NCBI RefSeq assembly: GCF_011602365.1
Contig: NZ_JAAONZ010000012.1
Span: 1 to 64,000, forward strand
Direction: 5' to 3'
Source: Pseudomaricurvus hydrocarbonicus
Lineage (GTDB): Bacteria > Pseudomonadota > Gammaproteobacteria > Pseudomonadales > Cellvibrionaceae
DNA: 64,000 nucleotides
Below are positions 8,253 through 17,087 of the stretch, piece after piece (the first letter of the stretch is position 1; each line of letters starts with the position of its first letter). A program made the position numbers and the translations under genes. The notes under the pieces are model-generated. The model ran no database searches. It saw nothing but the letters and a program-made list of their open reading frames with translations, and was not told where the DNA came from.

Positions 8253-10394
8253 ATGAAAAATCAATACCGCTACCTTGGGCGGACACAACTGAAGACATGG
8301 AGCGTGATGCTAATGTTGCTATTGGGGCTTCAGCAGTCTGTGTTCGCGGCCCCATCGCAAGAGACTGTGAAATCTGATCAGGAGGACCCTTTGTTTCAGC
8401 ACCCCTACATTGATTTGGATGAGTGGCGGGACTCTCCTGTTCGCCATCGTTATGTACATGGTGGTTTTAAAGGGACGGACACCCGTTTCTCTTTTTACCT
8501 GCCCCCGAAAGAGCAATACGAAGGTCGTTTTTTCCATTACATCACGCCGGTACCCGACAGTGAAACCTTGTCACAAGGCGCGACTGGCGAAGAGGATAAA
8601 ATCGGTTTTTCCATAGACAGCGGGGCGTACTTTGTTGAGACCAACGGTGGCGGCGCGGCGGCCACTGCAGGACCCGGCCGGCAGGCGGATCCTACTATCG
8701 GTGCCTACCGGGCCAACGCCGCAGCCGCGCAGTTTTCGCGCGAAGTAGCATTAAAAATGTACGGTGGTAAAAGGCCGTACGGGTATGCTTTTGGGGGCAG
8801 TGGTGGCGCCTACCGTACCATCGGTGGTATGGAGAATACCGAGGGTGTTTGGGATGGTGCCGTACCTTTTGTACTCGGTTCACCCATGGCTTTGCCGAAT
8901 GTGTTTACAGCCCGTGCATACGCGATGCGTGTTCTCGGGGACAAGTTGGCTGACGTCGCCGATGCGGTCGATGCTGGTGGTAGCCAAAACCCTTATGCGA
9001 CCCTAAATGAAGAACAGAAAGCGGCGCTGGAAGAAACCACCCGAATGGGATTCCCACTGCAAGCCTGGTACGGCTATGACACGCTGGGGCTACATGCCTT
9101 TGCCGTCATCTTTCCGGCAGTGGTGGCGATGGACCCGGGCTATTTTACAGATTTCTGGACCAAGCCGGGTTACGAAGGTTATGAGCCTACAGAGTCACTT
9201 AAGAGTGCCCGTATTCAGTACCCGACCAGCATCAAAAAGCTCATTATGGCGGACCAGGCACAAGCGATGGGCTTGGAAATTTCCCGTTTTGCAGGGCAGC
9301 CCAAGGGCCGTGCCGATGATGCCTGGAAAGCCATGCAAGGCAACACCGAGGGACAGTTGCCGGTGGCCATTCAGTTGACCAGTTTTCCTAAGCAAAATAC
9401 GTTGGCCGCTGATCTGCTGATTCAATCCGGCGCGGCCAAGGGTGGCAAACTGCCCATGACCCGACGTCAGGGAGACGTAATCATCCTTGGACCGGAAAGT
9501 GCTGCTGTTGTGGCCAAGCTGGCGGAAGGCGACAAAGTACAAGTGGATAATTCCAATTTCCTGGCGGTACAAACTTACCACCGTCATCAGGTGCCGGGAA
9601 CAGAGTATCAGGTTTGGGATCAGTTCCGTGGCGAAGATGGCAAGCCCTTGTACCCCCAGCGTCCTTTTTTACTGGGGCCCATATTTGCTAAAGGCGCGTC
9701 CGGTACTGTCCAAACCGGGGCGTTCAACGGCAAAATGATTTTGCTGGAGAACCTGTACGATACTGAAGCTTTTCCCTGGCAGGGTGCCTGGTATTACGAT
9801 CGGGTAAAAGAGCATCTGGGTGAGCAAACGGATGAGAATTTCCGTCTCTGGTTTACCGATCACACTAATCATGGGGATTTTACTCGTCAAACTCACCCAA
9901 CACATACCGTCAGTTATCTGGGCGCATTACAGCAAGCCTTACGGGATGTGAGCGCCTGGGTAGAAAAGGGAATCGCACCAGCACCTACCAGCTCTTACAG
10001 CATTATCGATGGTCAGGTGGTTTTGCCGGAGACGGCAGTTGATCGTAATGGTATTCAGCCGGTTGTCCATGTAAGGGCCAACGACCAGACCCGGGCAGAG
10101 GTGTCCGTGAACGAAGTCGTAACCCTGAGTGGCACGATAGAGGTTTCCCCGACTACTGGTCGCATTGTGACTGCCGAATGGGATTTTGACGGTGCGGGAA
10201 CCTACCCGTTGAAAATGGATCTGTCCGATGCGAAACACGGCAACAATCAGGTGATTGTGACCACCACCTATCGTTTCGATAAGCAAGGCACCTATTTTCC
10301 GGTACTGCGAATAGCGTCTCAGCGTCAGGGGGATGCCGCAACGCCGTTTGCTCGGGTTCAAAATTTAGGCAGGGTGCGAGTGGTGGTGAAGTGA
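8253..10394 (+). CDS. Secreted alpha/beta-hydrolase-like protein with C-terminal PKD-like domain
   Basis: 713 residues. A signal peptide with a hydrophobic core (VMLMLLLGLQQSVFAA) is cleaved near residue 33. The central ~530 residues contain a nucleophile elbow YAFGGSGGAYRTIGG with candidate catalytic Ser183, an N-terminal segment FHYITPVPDSE..GGGAAATAGPGR that could form the oxyanion hole, and late candidates for Asp/His (LWFTDHTNHGDFTRQTHPTH). The last ~100 residues (EVVTLSGTIEVSPTTGRIVT, AEWDFDGAGTYPLK, YRFDKQGTYFPVLR) look like a PKD/Ig-like domain. The layout is distantly reminiscent of tannase/feruloyl esterase-type enzymes, but the CS...HC disulfide motif of that family is absent, so I do not call it tannase. 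Likely a periplasmic or extracellular esterase of unknown substrate; the next TonB receptor suggests joint use. Confidence 0.6.
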   Translation: MKNQYRYLGRTQLKTWSVMLMLLLGLQQSVFAAPSQETVKSDQEDPLFQHPYIDLDEWRDSPVRHRYVHGGFKGTDTRFSFYLPPKEQYEGRFFHYITPVPDSETLSQGATGEEDKIGFSIDSGAYFVETNGGGAAATAGPGRQADPTIGAYRANAAAAQFSREVALKMYGGKRPYGYAFGGSGGAYRTIGGMENTEGVWDGAVPFVLGSPMALPNVFTARAYAMRVLGDKLADVADAVDAGGSQNPYATLNEEQKAALEETTRMGFPLQAWYGYDTLGLHAFAVIFPAVVAMDPGYFTDFWTKPGYEGYEPTESLKSARIQYPTSIKKLIMADQAQAMGLEISRFAGQPKGRADDAWKAMQGNTEGQLPVAIQLTSFPKQNTLAADLLIQSGAAKGGKLPMTRRQGDVIILGPESAAVVAKLAEGDKVQVDNSNFLAVQTYHRHQVPGTEYQVWDQFRGEDGKPLYPQRPFLLGPIFAKGASGTVQTGAFNGKMILLENLYDTEAFPWQGAWYYDRVKEHLGEQTDENFRLWFTDHTNHGDFTRQTHPTHTVSYLGALQQALRDVSAWVEKGIAPAPTSSYSIIDGQVVLPETAVDRNGIQPVVHVRANDQTRAEVSVNEVVTLSGTIEVSPTTGRIVTAEWDFDGAGTYPLKMDLSDAKHGNNQVIVTTTYRFDKQGTYFPVLRIASQRQGDAATPFARVQNLGRVRVVVK

Positions 10395-10427
10395 AACCTT
10401 GCTGTGGTGGTGAAGTGAAACCTTGCT
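10380..10427 (+). repeat. Perfect 24-bp tandem duplication over the hydrolase stop codon
   Basis: The unit starting GTGGTGGTGAAGTGAAACCT is present twice, at 10380-10403 and 10404-10427, with no mismatch. The first copy holds the last codons and TGA stop of the hydrolase gene, so the second repeats them outside the gene. This looks like a recent slippage event. Confidence 0.9.
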
Positions 10428-10581
10428 GGGGGTTATCGTCAACCTGGCAGTCGCAGTCGCCAATTTTGGCGGCTGTCAATGCAAGGCTAATTTTTAAAAA
10501 AGTCTATAAATATTAATAGGTTAACGATTTTTTAGACCGCCGGCACTGGGTTGACAGAAGGCTCACAATGGACTTGCGAAA

Positions 10582-10606
10582 ACATTGTAGCAATATGCTA
10601 CAATGT
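10582..10606. promoter_or_regulatory. Palindromic operator of the toxin-antitoxin operon
   Basis: ACATTGTAGCA (10582-10592) and TGCTACAATGT (10596-10606) form a perfect 11-bp inverted repeat around a 3-bp centre, ending 30 bp upstream of the antitoxin ATG chosen here. Autoregulation by antitoxin dimers binding such palindromes is the rule for type II systems. Its position inside the longer open frame argues against the upstream start. Confidence 0.75.
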
Positions 10607-10636
10607 GATCAGGTTCAACACGATGAGGTCATTCAC

Positions 10637-11047
10637 ATGGCTAAAGCCGCTTCTCCCGTCAGACTCGAAAGTACCCTCATGGATGCCGCCAAGGTAGCGG
10701 GTAAGGCACTCCATCGCAGCGCTTCAGAACAAGTTGAGTATTGGGCCGATCTTGGCCGAAAAGTCTCAAAAGTCATTGATCCCGAAACCCTGTTGGAAAT
10801 CAACGCCGGCCTGGTGAAGATTTCTCTGGAAAAAGTTGTGCCGATTGGCCTGGACCCCGATGCGGTGTTTTCCTCATTAGATCAGGCCCGGGCATCCGGA
10901 GCCTTGGGGGCTGCCATTGCCAGCAACTCGATCCAGTATCAGGCGTCTGCCACCCATCCGGGATTGTTAGAGCAAGTACACCCGGATGGCCATATCCTGC
11001 TAGGACAATTTCAGCAGGGGCGGTTTGTGCCGCAGGATATCGTTTGA
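10637..11047 (+). CDS. ParD-like antitoxin
   Basis: 136 residues from the ATG at 10637. The N-terminal ~55 residues (KAASPVRLESTLMDAAKVAG, RSASEQVEYWADLGRKVSKV) have the short strand plus two helices of a ribbon-helix-helix DNA-binding unit, as in the ParD-like antitoxin family. The C-terminal part (GALGAAIASNSIQYQASATH, PDGHILLGQFQQGRFVPQDI) would bind and neutralise the toxin. A start at 10568 is possible, but it would put a palindromic operator inside the gene, so I prefer 10637. The toxin follows after 56 bp. It is probably an autorepressor. Confidence 0.75.
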   Translation: MAKAASPVRLESTLMDAAKVAGKALHRSASEQVEYWADLGRKVSKVIDPETLLEINAGLVKISLEKVVPIGLDPDAVFSSLDQARASGALGAAIASNSIQYQASATHPGLLEQVHPDGHILLGQFQQGRFVPQDIV

Positions 11048-11103
11048 AACACTGTGAGGCAGGTGCCCTGAGAGAGTCGCGGTCCTGTGACGTTCGGTGT
11101 TAA

Positions 11104-11664
11104 ATGAAACAACTGTGGATGCTCGTCGGCGGTAACGGCGCAGGCAAAAGTACTTTCTACCAACAAGTGCTAAAGCCTCTCGGTATGCCGTTTATCAATG
11201 CAGACCTGATCGCCAAAGAGCTGTATCCGGACAATCCGGAAGCGAACAGTTACCAGGCGGCCAAACTGGCAGAGCAACTGCGCTATGCACAGCTGGAAGA
11301 GGGTAACAGCTTTTGTTTTGAAACTGTCTTCTCTCACCCATCCAAAATTGATTTCGTGGCTCACGCCAAGGCGCTCGCTTACCAGATCATCCTGGTGGTT
11401 ATTCATGTCCAAACGGTTAACCTGAACCAGGCACGGGTGGCGCAACGGGTCGTTGAGGGCGGGCACCACGTACCGGACGACAAGGTGGCGTCTCGAATAC
11501 CCCGAATGCTGGAGAATGTGAAGGCGGCCATCCCTTTGTGTGACCAGGTCCGGGTGCTCGATAACTCGCGTATTGACTCGCCTTTCCAGCCCGTGTTGAC
11601 CATTAAAATGGGGTTAAGAACCGAACACCTGACCCCCTTGCCGGACTGGGCTCAAGCTCTTTGA
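11104..11664 (+). CDS. Zeta-toxin family P-loop kinase (putative toxin)
   Basis: 186 residues with a P-loop at the N terminus (MLVGGNGAGKSTFYQQVL, residues ~6-23), then NADLIAKELYPDNPEANSYQ, EEGNSFCFETVFSHPSKIDF and RVAQRVVEGGHHVPDDKVAS. These are hallmarks of zeta-toxin/AAA-type small kinases; classical zeta toxins phosphorylate UDP-N-acetylglucosamine and block cell-wall synthesis. The RVxxGGHxVP segment is the sugar-nucleotide binding loop seen in the family. It lies 56 bp after a ParD-like antitoxin gene, so together they form a likely type II toxin-antitoxin pair. A non-toxic kinase role is possible; toxicity is inferred from family and context. Confidence 0.75.
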   Translation: MKQLWMLVGGNGAGKSTFYQQVLKPLGMPFINADLIAKELYPDNPEANSYQAAKLAEQLRYAQLEEGNSFCFETVFSHPSKIDFVAHAKALAYQIILVVIHVQTVNLNQARVAQRVVEGGHHVPDDKVASRIPRMLENVKAAIPLCDQVRVLDNSRIDSPFQPVLTIKMGLRTEHLTPLPDWAQAL

Positions 11665-11865
11665 TCCTGATTTGCAGTCATCGGCTGCGCTTGTGTGTGC
11701 AGAAACCTTCTTTGCCAAGAGCCCTTATTACCCGGGACTGAAGCCCCCCCGAAACGCCTCTCCAGAGCGAAAGCCCCGCTGCGTATTGTGTGACTATTGA
11801 CTATGCTTATACTCGACATCCTATCACGTGGTGTCGTCCTCACTGCTTTGAGGGAAAGCTTTGCC

Positions 11866-14295
11866 ATGATTCATGCTCTCAGCCCCCACCGACTATATCG
11901 CCGCTGTGATCCACAGGCCTTGTCGTTTACCTCCACCGCAGAACTGGAGCCTTTAACGACGCCCCTCGGGCAGGCCCGGGCACTGGAGGCAATGGAGTTC
12001 GGTGTCGAAATCAACCGAGAGGGCTTTAACCTGTTTGTATTGGGTACCCCCGGCCTCGGCAAGCTGCAGCTGGTGAAACAGATTTTGGCCAAGCAAGGCC
12101 AGTCACGTACCCCCCTTCATGATTGGTGTTATGTCTATAATTTTGACGATCCCCAGCGACCGCGTTTACTGCAGTTACCCGTGTCCATGGGACAGACACT
12201 CTGCTCAGACATGAAACAGCTGGTGGAAGATCTGCTGACTGCCATTCCGGCCGCTTTTCAGAGTGATGAGTATCAGCGGCGGCGGGAAGAGATTACCGCT
12301 AAGTTTCAGCAGCACCTGGAAGAAACGCTGCACGATCTTGGTGAAGAGGCGCGACAAAACAGGATTGCCATGATGCGTACCCCGACGGGTTATACGTTGG
12401 CGCCGATGGTTGACGACAAAGTGATCTCCGCTGAGGAATTTGAGCAGCTGCCCAAAGATGAGCAGAAAAAAATCGAGGGCAATATCGAGGCCATTCAAAA
12501 GAAACTACAGGCGAATATACGCGCCGCCCCCTTGGCTCGGCGCGATATGAGCCGGGCGGTAAAAAAACTGAATCAGGAAATCACTCAGTTTACCGTGGAA
12601 CAGTTCATCGCGGGTATGGAGCAGCAGTATCAGGACCAGACCAATGTGATGGAATATCTGTCAGCGGTTAAAAAAGATGCCATCGAAAACGCCGAGGAAT
12701 TTTTGCCCAACGGTGAACCCGATGAACTGGAAGATGTCGATTCTGCCGAAGGGCGGGCACTGGGCTTCCACCGTTATCGGGTGAATGTGATCGTGGATAA
12801 TACCGGCAAAGATCGTGCGCCGGTGATTTTCGAGGATAATCCCAGCTACCAGAATCTGGTCGGTCGCATTGAGCACGTCTCTCACATGGGCACGCTGGTC
12901 ACCGATTTCACCCTCATCAAGGCGGGGGCATTGCACCGTGCTAACGGTGGTTATCTGATTCTCGATGCGAGTAAAACCCTGACTCACATGTACGCCTGGG
13001 AGGGGCTCAAGCGCTCACTGCAATCGCATCAGGTGAATATATCTTCACTGGAAGAAGTTCTCAGCCTTGTCAGTTCGCTGTCACTGGAGCCGGAACCCAT
13101 GCCGGTTGATGTGAAAGTGATTTTGACCGGCGAACCGATGCTGTATTACTTGCTAAAACGCTATGACAACGAGTTCGATCAGTTGTTTAAAGTGGCTGCC
13201 GACTTCGCTCACAGAACGGACCGCTCCGATGAAAACAGCCTGTTGTACGCACGGCTGATCGCGGCCTTACAACAGCGAAAGCAACTGCGTCCGCTCAATC
13301 GGGACGCGGTCGCGAGGGTCATAGAAGCGGCTTCGCGGCATGCCGATGACAGCAACAAGTTAAGCCTGCATGTAGACTATATTGACGATCTTCTGAATGA
13401 AGCCGATTATCGCGCCAGCAAAGCCGATTGCGAACAGATTACTCTGGAGCATATTGAGCAAACTCTGGAGAAACGAAACTTTCGACTTGATCGCATGCGA
13501 GAGGCGTACCACGAGCAGATCATACGTGGTATCAGTATGATTGAAACCACGGGCAAGGTGGAGGCTCAGGTCAATGGGCTGACGGTGATGGCTGTGGCGG
13601 ATCAGGCGTTTGGCAGCCCTTCGCGCATCACGGCGACAGCACGTTTGGGGCATGGGCGCGTGATGGACATTGAGCGTGAAGTGAAGCTTGGGGGGGAGAT
13701 ACATTCCAAGGGCGTGATGATACTCAGTGCGTATATGGCCAACCGGTTCGCTCAGGACAAGCCGCTACCGCTGTCGGCGACGCTGGTGTTTGAGCAGTCT
13801 TACGGTGGCGTGGAAGGCGACAGTGCCACTGCCGCCGAGTTGTGCACCTTACTGTCCGCAATTGCCCACATCCCTTTAAAGCAGTCTCTGGCGGTGACCG
13901 GTTCCATGAATCAGCACGGCCAAATACAGGCCATTGGCGGTGTTAATGAGAAAATTGAGGGCTTCTATGATATCTGCGAGGCTCGTGGGTTGACCGGTGA
14001 TCAGGGGGTAATCATTCCCGCCAGTAATCAAGTACACCTGATGCTGCGAAAAGATATTCGTGAGGCGGTGGCCGCCGAACGGTTCCACATCTACACCGCC
14101 GATCATGTGGACGACGTGATGAGTGCGCTGGCCGACTTGCCAATGGGTGAAGCTAATGAGCAGGGCGATTACCCGGCCGATAGTGTGAATGGTAAAATTT
14201 TGGCACGCATCGACGAGTTGCAATCACTGCATGCACGCTATCGTAAATCCGGTGCTGGGGAGCGTGACAATGACGGAGCAAAAGCTGATGACTGA
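11866..14295 (+). CDS. Lon-like ATP-dependent protease (COG1067 type)
   Basis: 809 residues from the ATG at 11866, which has AGGGA 10 nt upstream; a frame open from 11797 adds 23 residues without such support. The order is an N-terminal region, an AAA-like ATPase part with P-loop-like GTPGLGKL (60-67), a long inserted helical region (YQRRREEITAKFQQHLEETL), a Walker-B-like NGGYLILDASK, and a C-terminal Lon protease domain. The catalytic dyad is visible: Ser653 in VEGDSATAAE and Lys696 in VNEKIEG, 43 residues apart as in E. coli Lon. The P-loop has Leu67 where Ser/Thr is normal, so ATP use may be altered. The family is usually a cytosolic quality-control protease. It overlaps the start of the next gene by 26 nt. 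Confidence 0.88.
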   Translation: MIHALSPHRLYRRCDPQALSFTSTAELEPLTTPLGQARALEAMEFGVEINREGFNLFVLGTPGLGKLQLVKQILAKQGQSRTPLHDWCYVYNFDDPQRPRLLQLPVSMGQTLCSDMKQLVEDLLTAIPAAFQSDEYQRRREEITAKFQQHLEETLHDLGEEARQNRIAMMRTPTGYTLAPMVDDKVISAEEFEQLPKDEQKKIEGNIEAIQKKLQANIRAAPLARRDMSRAVKKLNQEITQFTVEQFIAGMEQQYQDQTNVMEYLSAVKKDAIENAEEFLPNGEPDELEDVDSAEGRALGFHRYRVNVIVDNTGKDRAPVIFEDNPSYQNLVGRIEHVSHMGTLVTDFTLIKAGALHRANGGYLILDASKTLTHMYAWEGLKRSLQSHQVNISSLEEVLSLVSSLSLEPEPMPVDVKVILTGEPMLYYLLKRYDNEFDQLFKVAADFAHRTDRSDENSLLYARLIAALQQRKQLRPLNRDAVARVIEAASRHADDSNKLSLHVDYIDDLLNEADYRASKADCEQITLEHIEQTLEKRNFRLDRMREAYHEQIIRGISMIETTGKVEAQVNGLTVMAVADQAFGSPSRITATARLGHGRVMDIEREVKLGGEIHSKGVMILSAYMANRFAQDKPLPLSATLVFEQSYGGVEGDSATAAELCTLLSAIAHIPLKQSLAVTGSMNQHGQIQAIGGVNEKIEGFYDICEARGLTGDQGVIIPASNQVHLMLRKDIREAVAAERFHIYTADHVDDVMSALADLPMGEANEQGDYPADSVNGKILARIDELQSLHARYRKSGAGERDNDGAKADD

Positions 14296-15034
14296 ATCGC
14301 TGGATCGCCCCGTCAGTAGCAGGATCATAATCACGGTTAACAGTGACAGCTTATCGGAGGCCACCATTGAATACGCTGTGACGATCGCCGCCCGCTTGAA
14401 TCGTCCTCTGCTGGGGGTTTTCGTTGAAGATACCGATTTACTGAACAGCGCCGCTCTGCCTTTTACGCGGGAAATTTGCCTGTTTACCGGGCAGTGTCGC
14501 GAGCTCGATACCAGCAGTGTGTTGCTGGCGTTTCAGCAAAACCTGATCAGGTTCCGACAGCGCCTGTCAACCATGGCCGAACGTTTGTCGGTCCCCTGGA
14601 GTGTGAGTTCAATGCGCGGCCGTCGCAGGGATTTTCATTTCGAAAGTCTGTCAGCATCTGATTACTGTATTTATGACAGTGGCAAACGCTTCCGTTGGCC
14701 TGCGCGTTCGGCTGCGGCGATGAAGCGCTGGTTGATCATTGATAGCGGCGACGACACTTTTTACCAAGCCCTTAAAAATCTGTTACTGCCCCTGGAAGGA
14801 CAAACACTGCATATGATACTGGTGGATAACGGGGAGTCACAGCTCCGTCCCGATCTCAAAAGCCTGTGTCCAGTCGGCTCCCAGATTTCCCATATACCCT
14901 ATGCCCAGTTGACCAGCACCCTGCAGCATGCGGGAGACTCATTGGATTTTGTGGTTGTATCACGAGGGCACTGGCGTTCGGAATTGGTGCCCTTGTTGTC
15001 CCAACTGAAGTGCCCTTTGATTGTTTTGGGGTAA
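14270..15034 (+). CDS. UspA-like protein translationally coupled to the Lon-like protease
   Basis: 254 residues from the ATG at 14270 (MTEQKLMTES), preceded by GGGGAG about 8 nt upstream; ATG 14288 is also plausible. The N-terminal half, RIIITVNSDSLSEATIEYAV then TIAARLNRPLLGVFVEDTDL, has the beta-alpha-beta start of universal stress proteins. The C-terminal half (RWLIIDSGDDTFYQALKNLL, MILVDNGESQ, DFVVVSRGHWRSELVPLLSQ, CPLIVLG) resembles a second, diverged copy. The usual G-2x-G-9x-G(S/T) ATP motif is not clear, so nucleotide binding is doubtful. The start overlaps the protease gene, implying co-expression. Possible adaptor or stress-related role; inferred only. Confidence 0.6.
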   Translation: MTEQKLMTESLDRPVSSRIIITVNSDSLSEATIEYAVTIAARLNRPLLGVFVEDTDLLNSAALPFTREICLFTGQCRELDTSSVLLAFQQNLIRFRQRLSTMAERLSVPWSVSSMRGRRRDFHFESLSASDYCIYDSGKRFRWPARSAAAMKRWLIIDSGDDTFYQALKNLLLPLEGQTLHMILVDNGESQLRPDLKSLCPVGSQISHIPYAQLTSTLQHAGDSLDFVVVSRGHWRSELVPLLSQLKCPLIVLG

Positions 15035-15344
15035 CTCTTTCCCCGATGCACTGGATGAAGTGTTATCAGTTGGTCTTTGTCGGGAATGTCGCTCTTGAAC
15101 CGTCTGACATTCGACACATAATGACCTGATACCTGACGGTGTATCTAGAGGGTTAAAACGACTCAATGAAGTTTTCATTGTGCAGGTGTAATGACCAGCG
15201 GCTTCTGATATTCTGGTGTCGATAGGTTAGAGCCGCTGAGTTCAAGGACATCTATCTAATCGTATCGGGATGGTGGCCAGATATCCGGTTAACCAAGGTA
15301 CACATTGACCTCAATCCATAACAGAATCCAAAGCTCCCATTAAC
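15035..15344. other. 310-bp intergenic stretch, no gene seen
   Basis: No coding frame with a convincing start or family match, no clear T-tailed hairpin and no tRNA-like fold were noticed. It presumably carries the promoter of the kinase/methyltransferase pair that follows. Confidence 0.5.
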
Positions 15345-15980
15345 ATGAATGTTCAACGTCCCATCATCGCCATCTGCGGTGTGCCTGGCTCAGGTAAAAG
15401 TACCGTTACTCGATCACTCAGTCTCAAGTTACAGGCTGTGGTTGTAGATATGGATGACTACCAAACCTTTACCGAACAGAATGTGCACGAGTTGGCTCTG
15501 CAATCGGATCATGAACGATTTTATGATCAGTTTTCGGTACCTGAGTTGGGCGATACGCTGGCCGCATTAAAACGCGGTGAGACAGTAGCTTTGCCGGGAC
15601 GATCTGAGCCCTGTAAAGCTGACGGTCCGATCCTGTTTGAAACGCATTTTGGTCGTGCCCACCGCGAAACCGGTCGTCACATTGATGTTATGGTGTGGCT
15701 GGATTGTTCGCTGGATTTGGCTTTGGCCCGAAAGCTTCACGATTTCTTTAATGACTTCTTAAAAGGTGACCCGGCACATCATCGTCAACAGTTGCAATGG
15801 GTCAATGGTTATTTGCAGAATTACCAGAATGATGTCAAAAGTTTATTGGAAGTCCAGCAACATAGGGTTGCCCGGGATGCTGATATAAGATTGAACAGTG
15901 ATCGACCGTTAGAGGAATTGGTCGGAAGTCTCACCGACATGCTCCAAACTCAATATCTCCGTCAACCATCCCATGCCTGA
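15345..15980 (+). CDS. P-loop kinase (uridine-kinase/phosphoribulokinase-like)
   Basis: 211 residues. Walker A GVPGSGKST lies at residues 12-20, VVVDMDDYQTFTEQNVHELA follows as the substrate-binding Asp region, and ILFETHFGRAHRETGRHIDV, MVWLDCSLDLALARKLHDFF and DADIRLNSDRPLEELVGSLT complete a small-molecule kinase fold of the uridine kinase/panK class. The substrate is unknown. The stop codon overlaps the start of the O-methyltransferase gene by 8 nt, so the two are co-translated, suggesting a pathway that both phosphorylates and methylates a small molecule. That link is an inference. Confidence 0.75.
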   Translation: MNVQRPIIAICGVPGSGKSTVTRSLSLKLQAVVVDMDDYQTFTEQNVHELALQSDHERFYDQFSVPELGDTLAALKRGETVALPGRSEPCKADGPILFETHFGRAHRETGRHIDVMVWLDCSLDLALARKLHDFFNDFLKGDPAHHRQQLQWVNGYLQNYQNDVKSLLEVQQHRVARDADIRLNSDRPLEELVGSLTDMLQTQYLRQPSHA

Positions 15981-17037
15981 TACTCACGCTATTTCCGATT
16001 CCACCGTTACTCTGGGGGCAGAGGCCGACTATGAGTGTGTCGACCTATTTTTACGTGATTTTATACTGGTACAGGCTATTAAAGGCGGAATGGAGACCGG
16101 TTTACTGCAAAAGTTGAATCGAACCCCGGCAACCTGTTCTTCATTATTATCGGATAGCGGGTTTGATGCGAAGGGGCTGGAATTCCTGCTGTTGACCCTC
16201 AGTCATTACAACGTGGTGGTAAAAAACCGAGCTGAGCAATATGAACTCAGTCCCGAATTTTCAAAAGCGTTTTACTTTAAGGAATACCTGCAAGCAAAAA
16301 TTGAATTTTCCAATTTCCTCGCACCAGATCTCATGCAAAACACCACAGATTTTCTGCACAGTGAAGCGCAGTTTATGCAGAGCTCACGTCTGTTTGAATT
16401 GTTTGATTATCACCGGGCCCTGAAAGTCACGCCGGAAAATGTGCAATTCACCCGACGCTGGGTACGACTTACCACAGCACTGACCCGGCATGAAGCCGGG
16501 GTATGTCTGGCGCATCACGATTTTTCCGAATGCTTGAGAATCATGGATATTGGTGGTAACAGCGGTGAATTCGCCAGGCAGATAGCAGAGCAATACCCGC
16601 AGTTATTCGCAACGGTCGTGGATTTGCCGGTCGTATGTGACATTGGCCGTGAACACACGGCCAAAACCGCCGTGGCGCAACGGCTCGAATTTTATTCGGC
16701 GAATGCTTTGCAGGACCCTCTACCAGGTCAGCAATGCCTGATCAGCTTTAAATCTGTCTTGCACGACTGGCCGACTGAGGCCTGTGAGCGATTTTTGCAA
16801 CAAGCGTATAAATCGTTGAAGAACACCGGTGAGCTATTGATTTTCGAACGTAGTGCAATCGATCTGACGCAAACGCCAGTGACATTTGGCTTGTTACCAA
16901 CCGCTCTTTTTTATCGCTCCTACCGCACACCGGAGGAATACATTCCCATGTTGCAGCAATGCGGCTTTCGCCAGATTACGATCAAGCGCCTCCCATTGGA
17001 GACGGGGTTTCATATGATCACCGCTCGCAAGTCATGA
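15973..17037 (+). CDS. SAM-dependent O-methyltransferase (methyltransferase_2 / hydroxyindole-type)
   Basis: 354 residues with the architecture of dimeric O-methyltransferases. There is an N-terminal winged-helix dimerisation domain (residues ~15-100, e.g. DFILVQAIKGGMETGLLQKL and FLLLTLSHYNVVVKN) and a C-terminal Rossmann SAM domain with motif I MDIGGNSGEFARQIAE, DLPVVCDIGREH, and the FKSVLHDWPTEACERFLQQA stretch carrying the His/Asp region of the family. Related enzymes methylate phenols, hydroxyindoles or hydroxyneurosporene. Given the phenolic theme of the window a phenol acceptor is conceivable, but this is not shown. It overlaps the P-loop kinase by 8 nt. Confidence 0.82.
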   Translation: MPDTHAISDSTVTLGAEADYECVDLFLRDFILVQAIKGGMETGLLQKLNRTPATCSSLLSDSGFDAKGLEFLLLTLSHYNVVVKNRAEQYELSPEFSKAFYFKEYLQAKIEFSNFLAPDLMQNTTDFLHSEAQFMQSSRLFELFDYHRALKVTPENVQFTRRWVRLTTALTRHEAGVCLAHHDFSECLRIMDIGGNSGEFARQIAEQYPQLFATVVDLPVVCDIGREHTAKTAVAQRLEFYSANALQDPLPGQQCLISFKSVLHDWPTEACERFLQQAYKSLKNTGELLIFERSAIDLTQTPVTFGLLPTALFYRSYRTPEEYIPMLQQCGFRQITIKRLPLETGFHMITARKS

Positions 17038-17087
17038 ACGATTAACCCTGAAAATGCCATGAACCCTCTTGACCGGAGTTAGACGTA

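Noticed and set aside
8253-10394. Calling this secreted protein a tannase
   Set aside because: The CS-D-HC motif that defines the family is missing, unlike the clear tannase at 58086-59666.
10404-10427. The tandem repeat as the beginning of a CRISPR or longer satellite array
   Set aside because: Only two copies and no spacers; one copy is coding.
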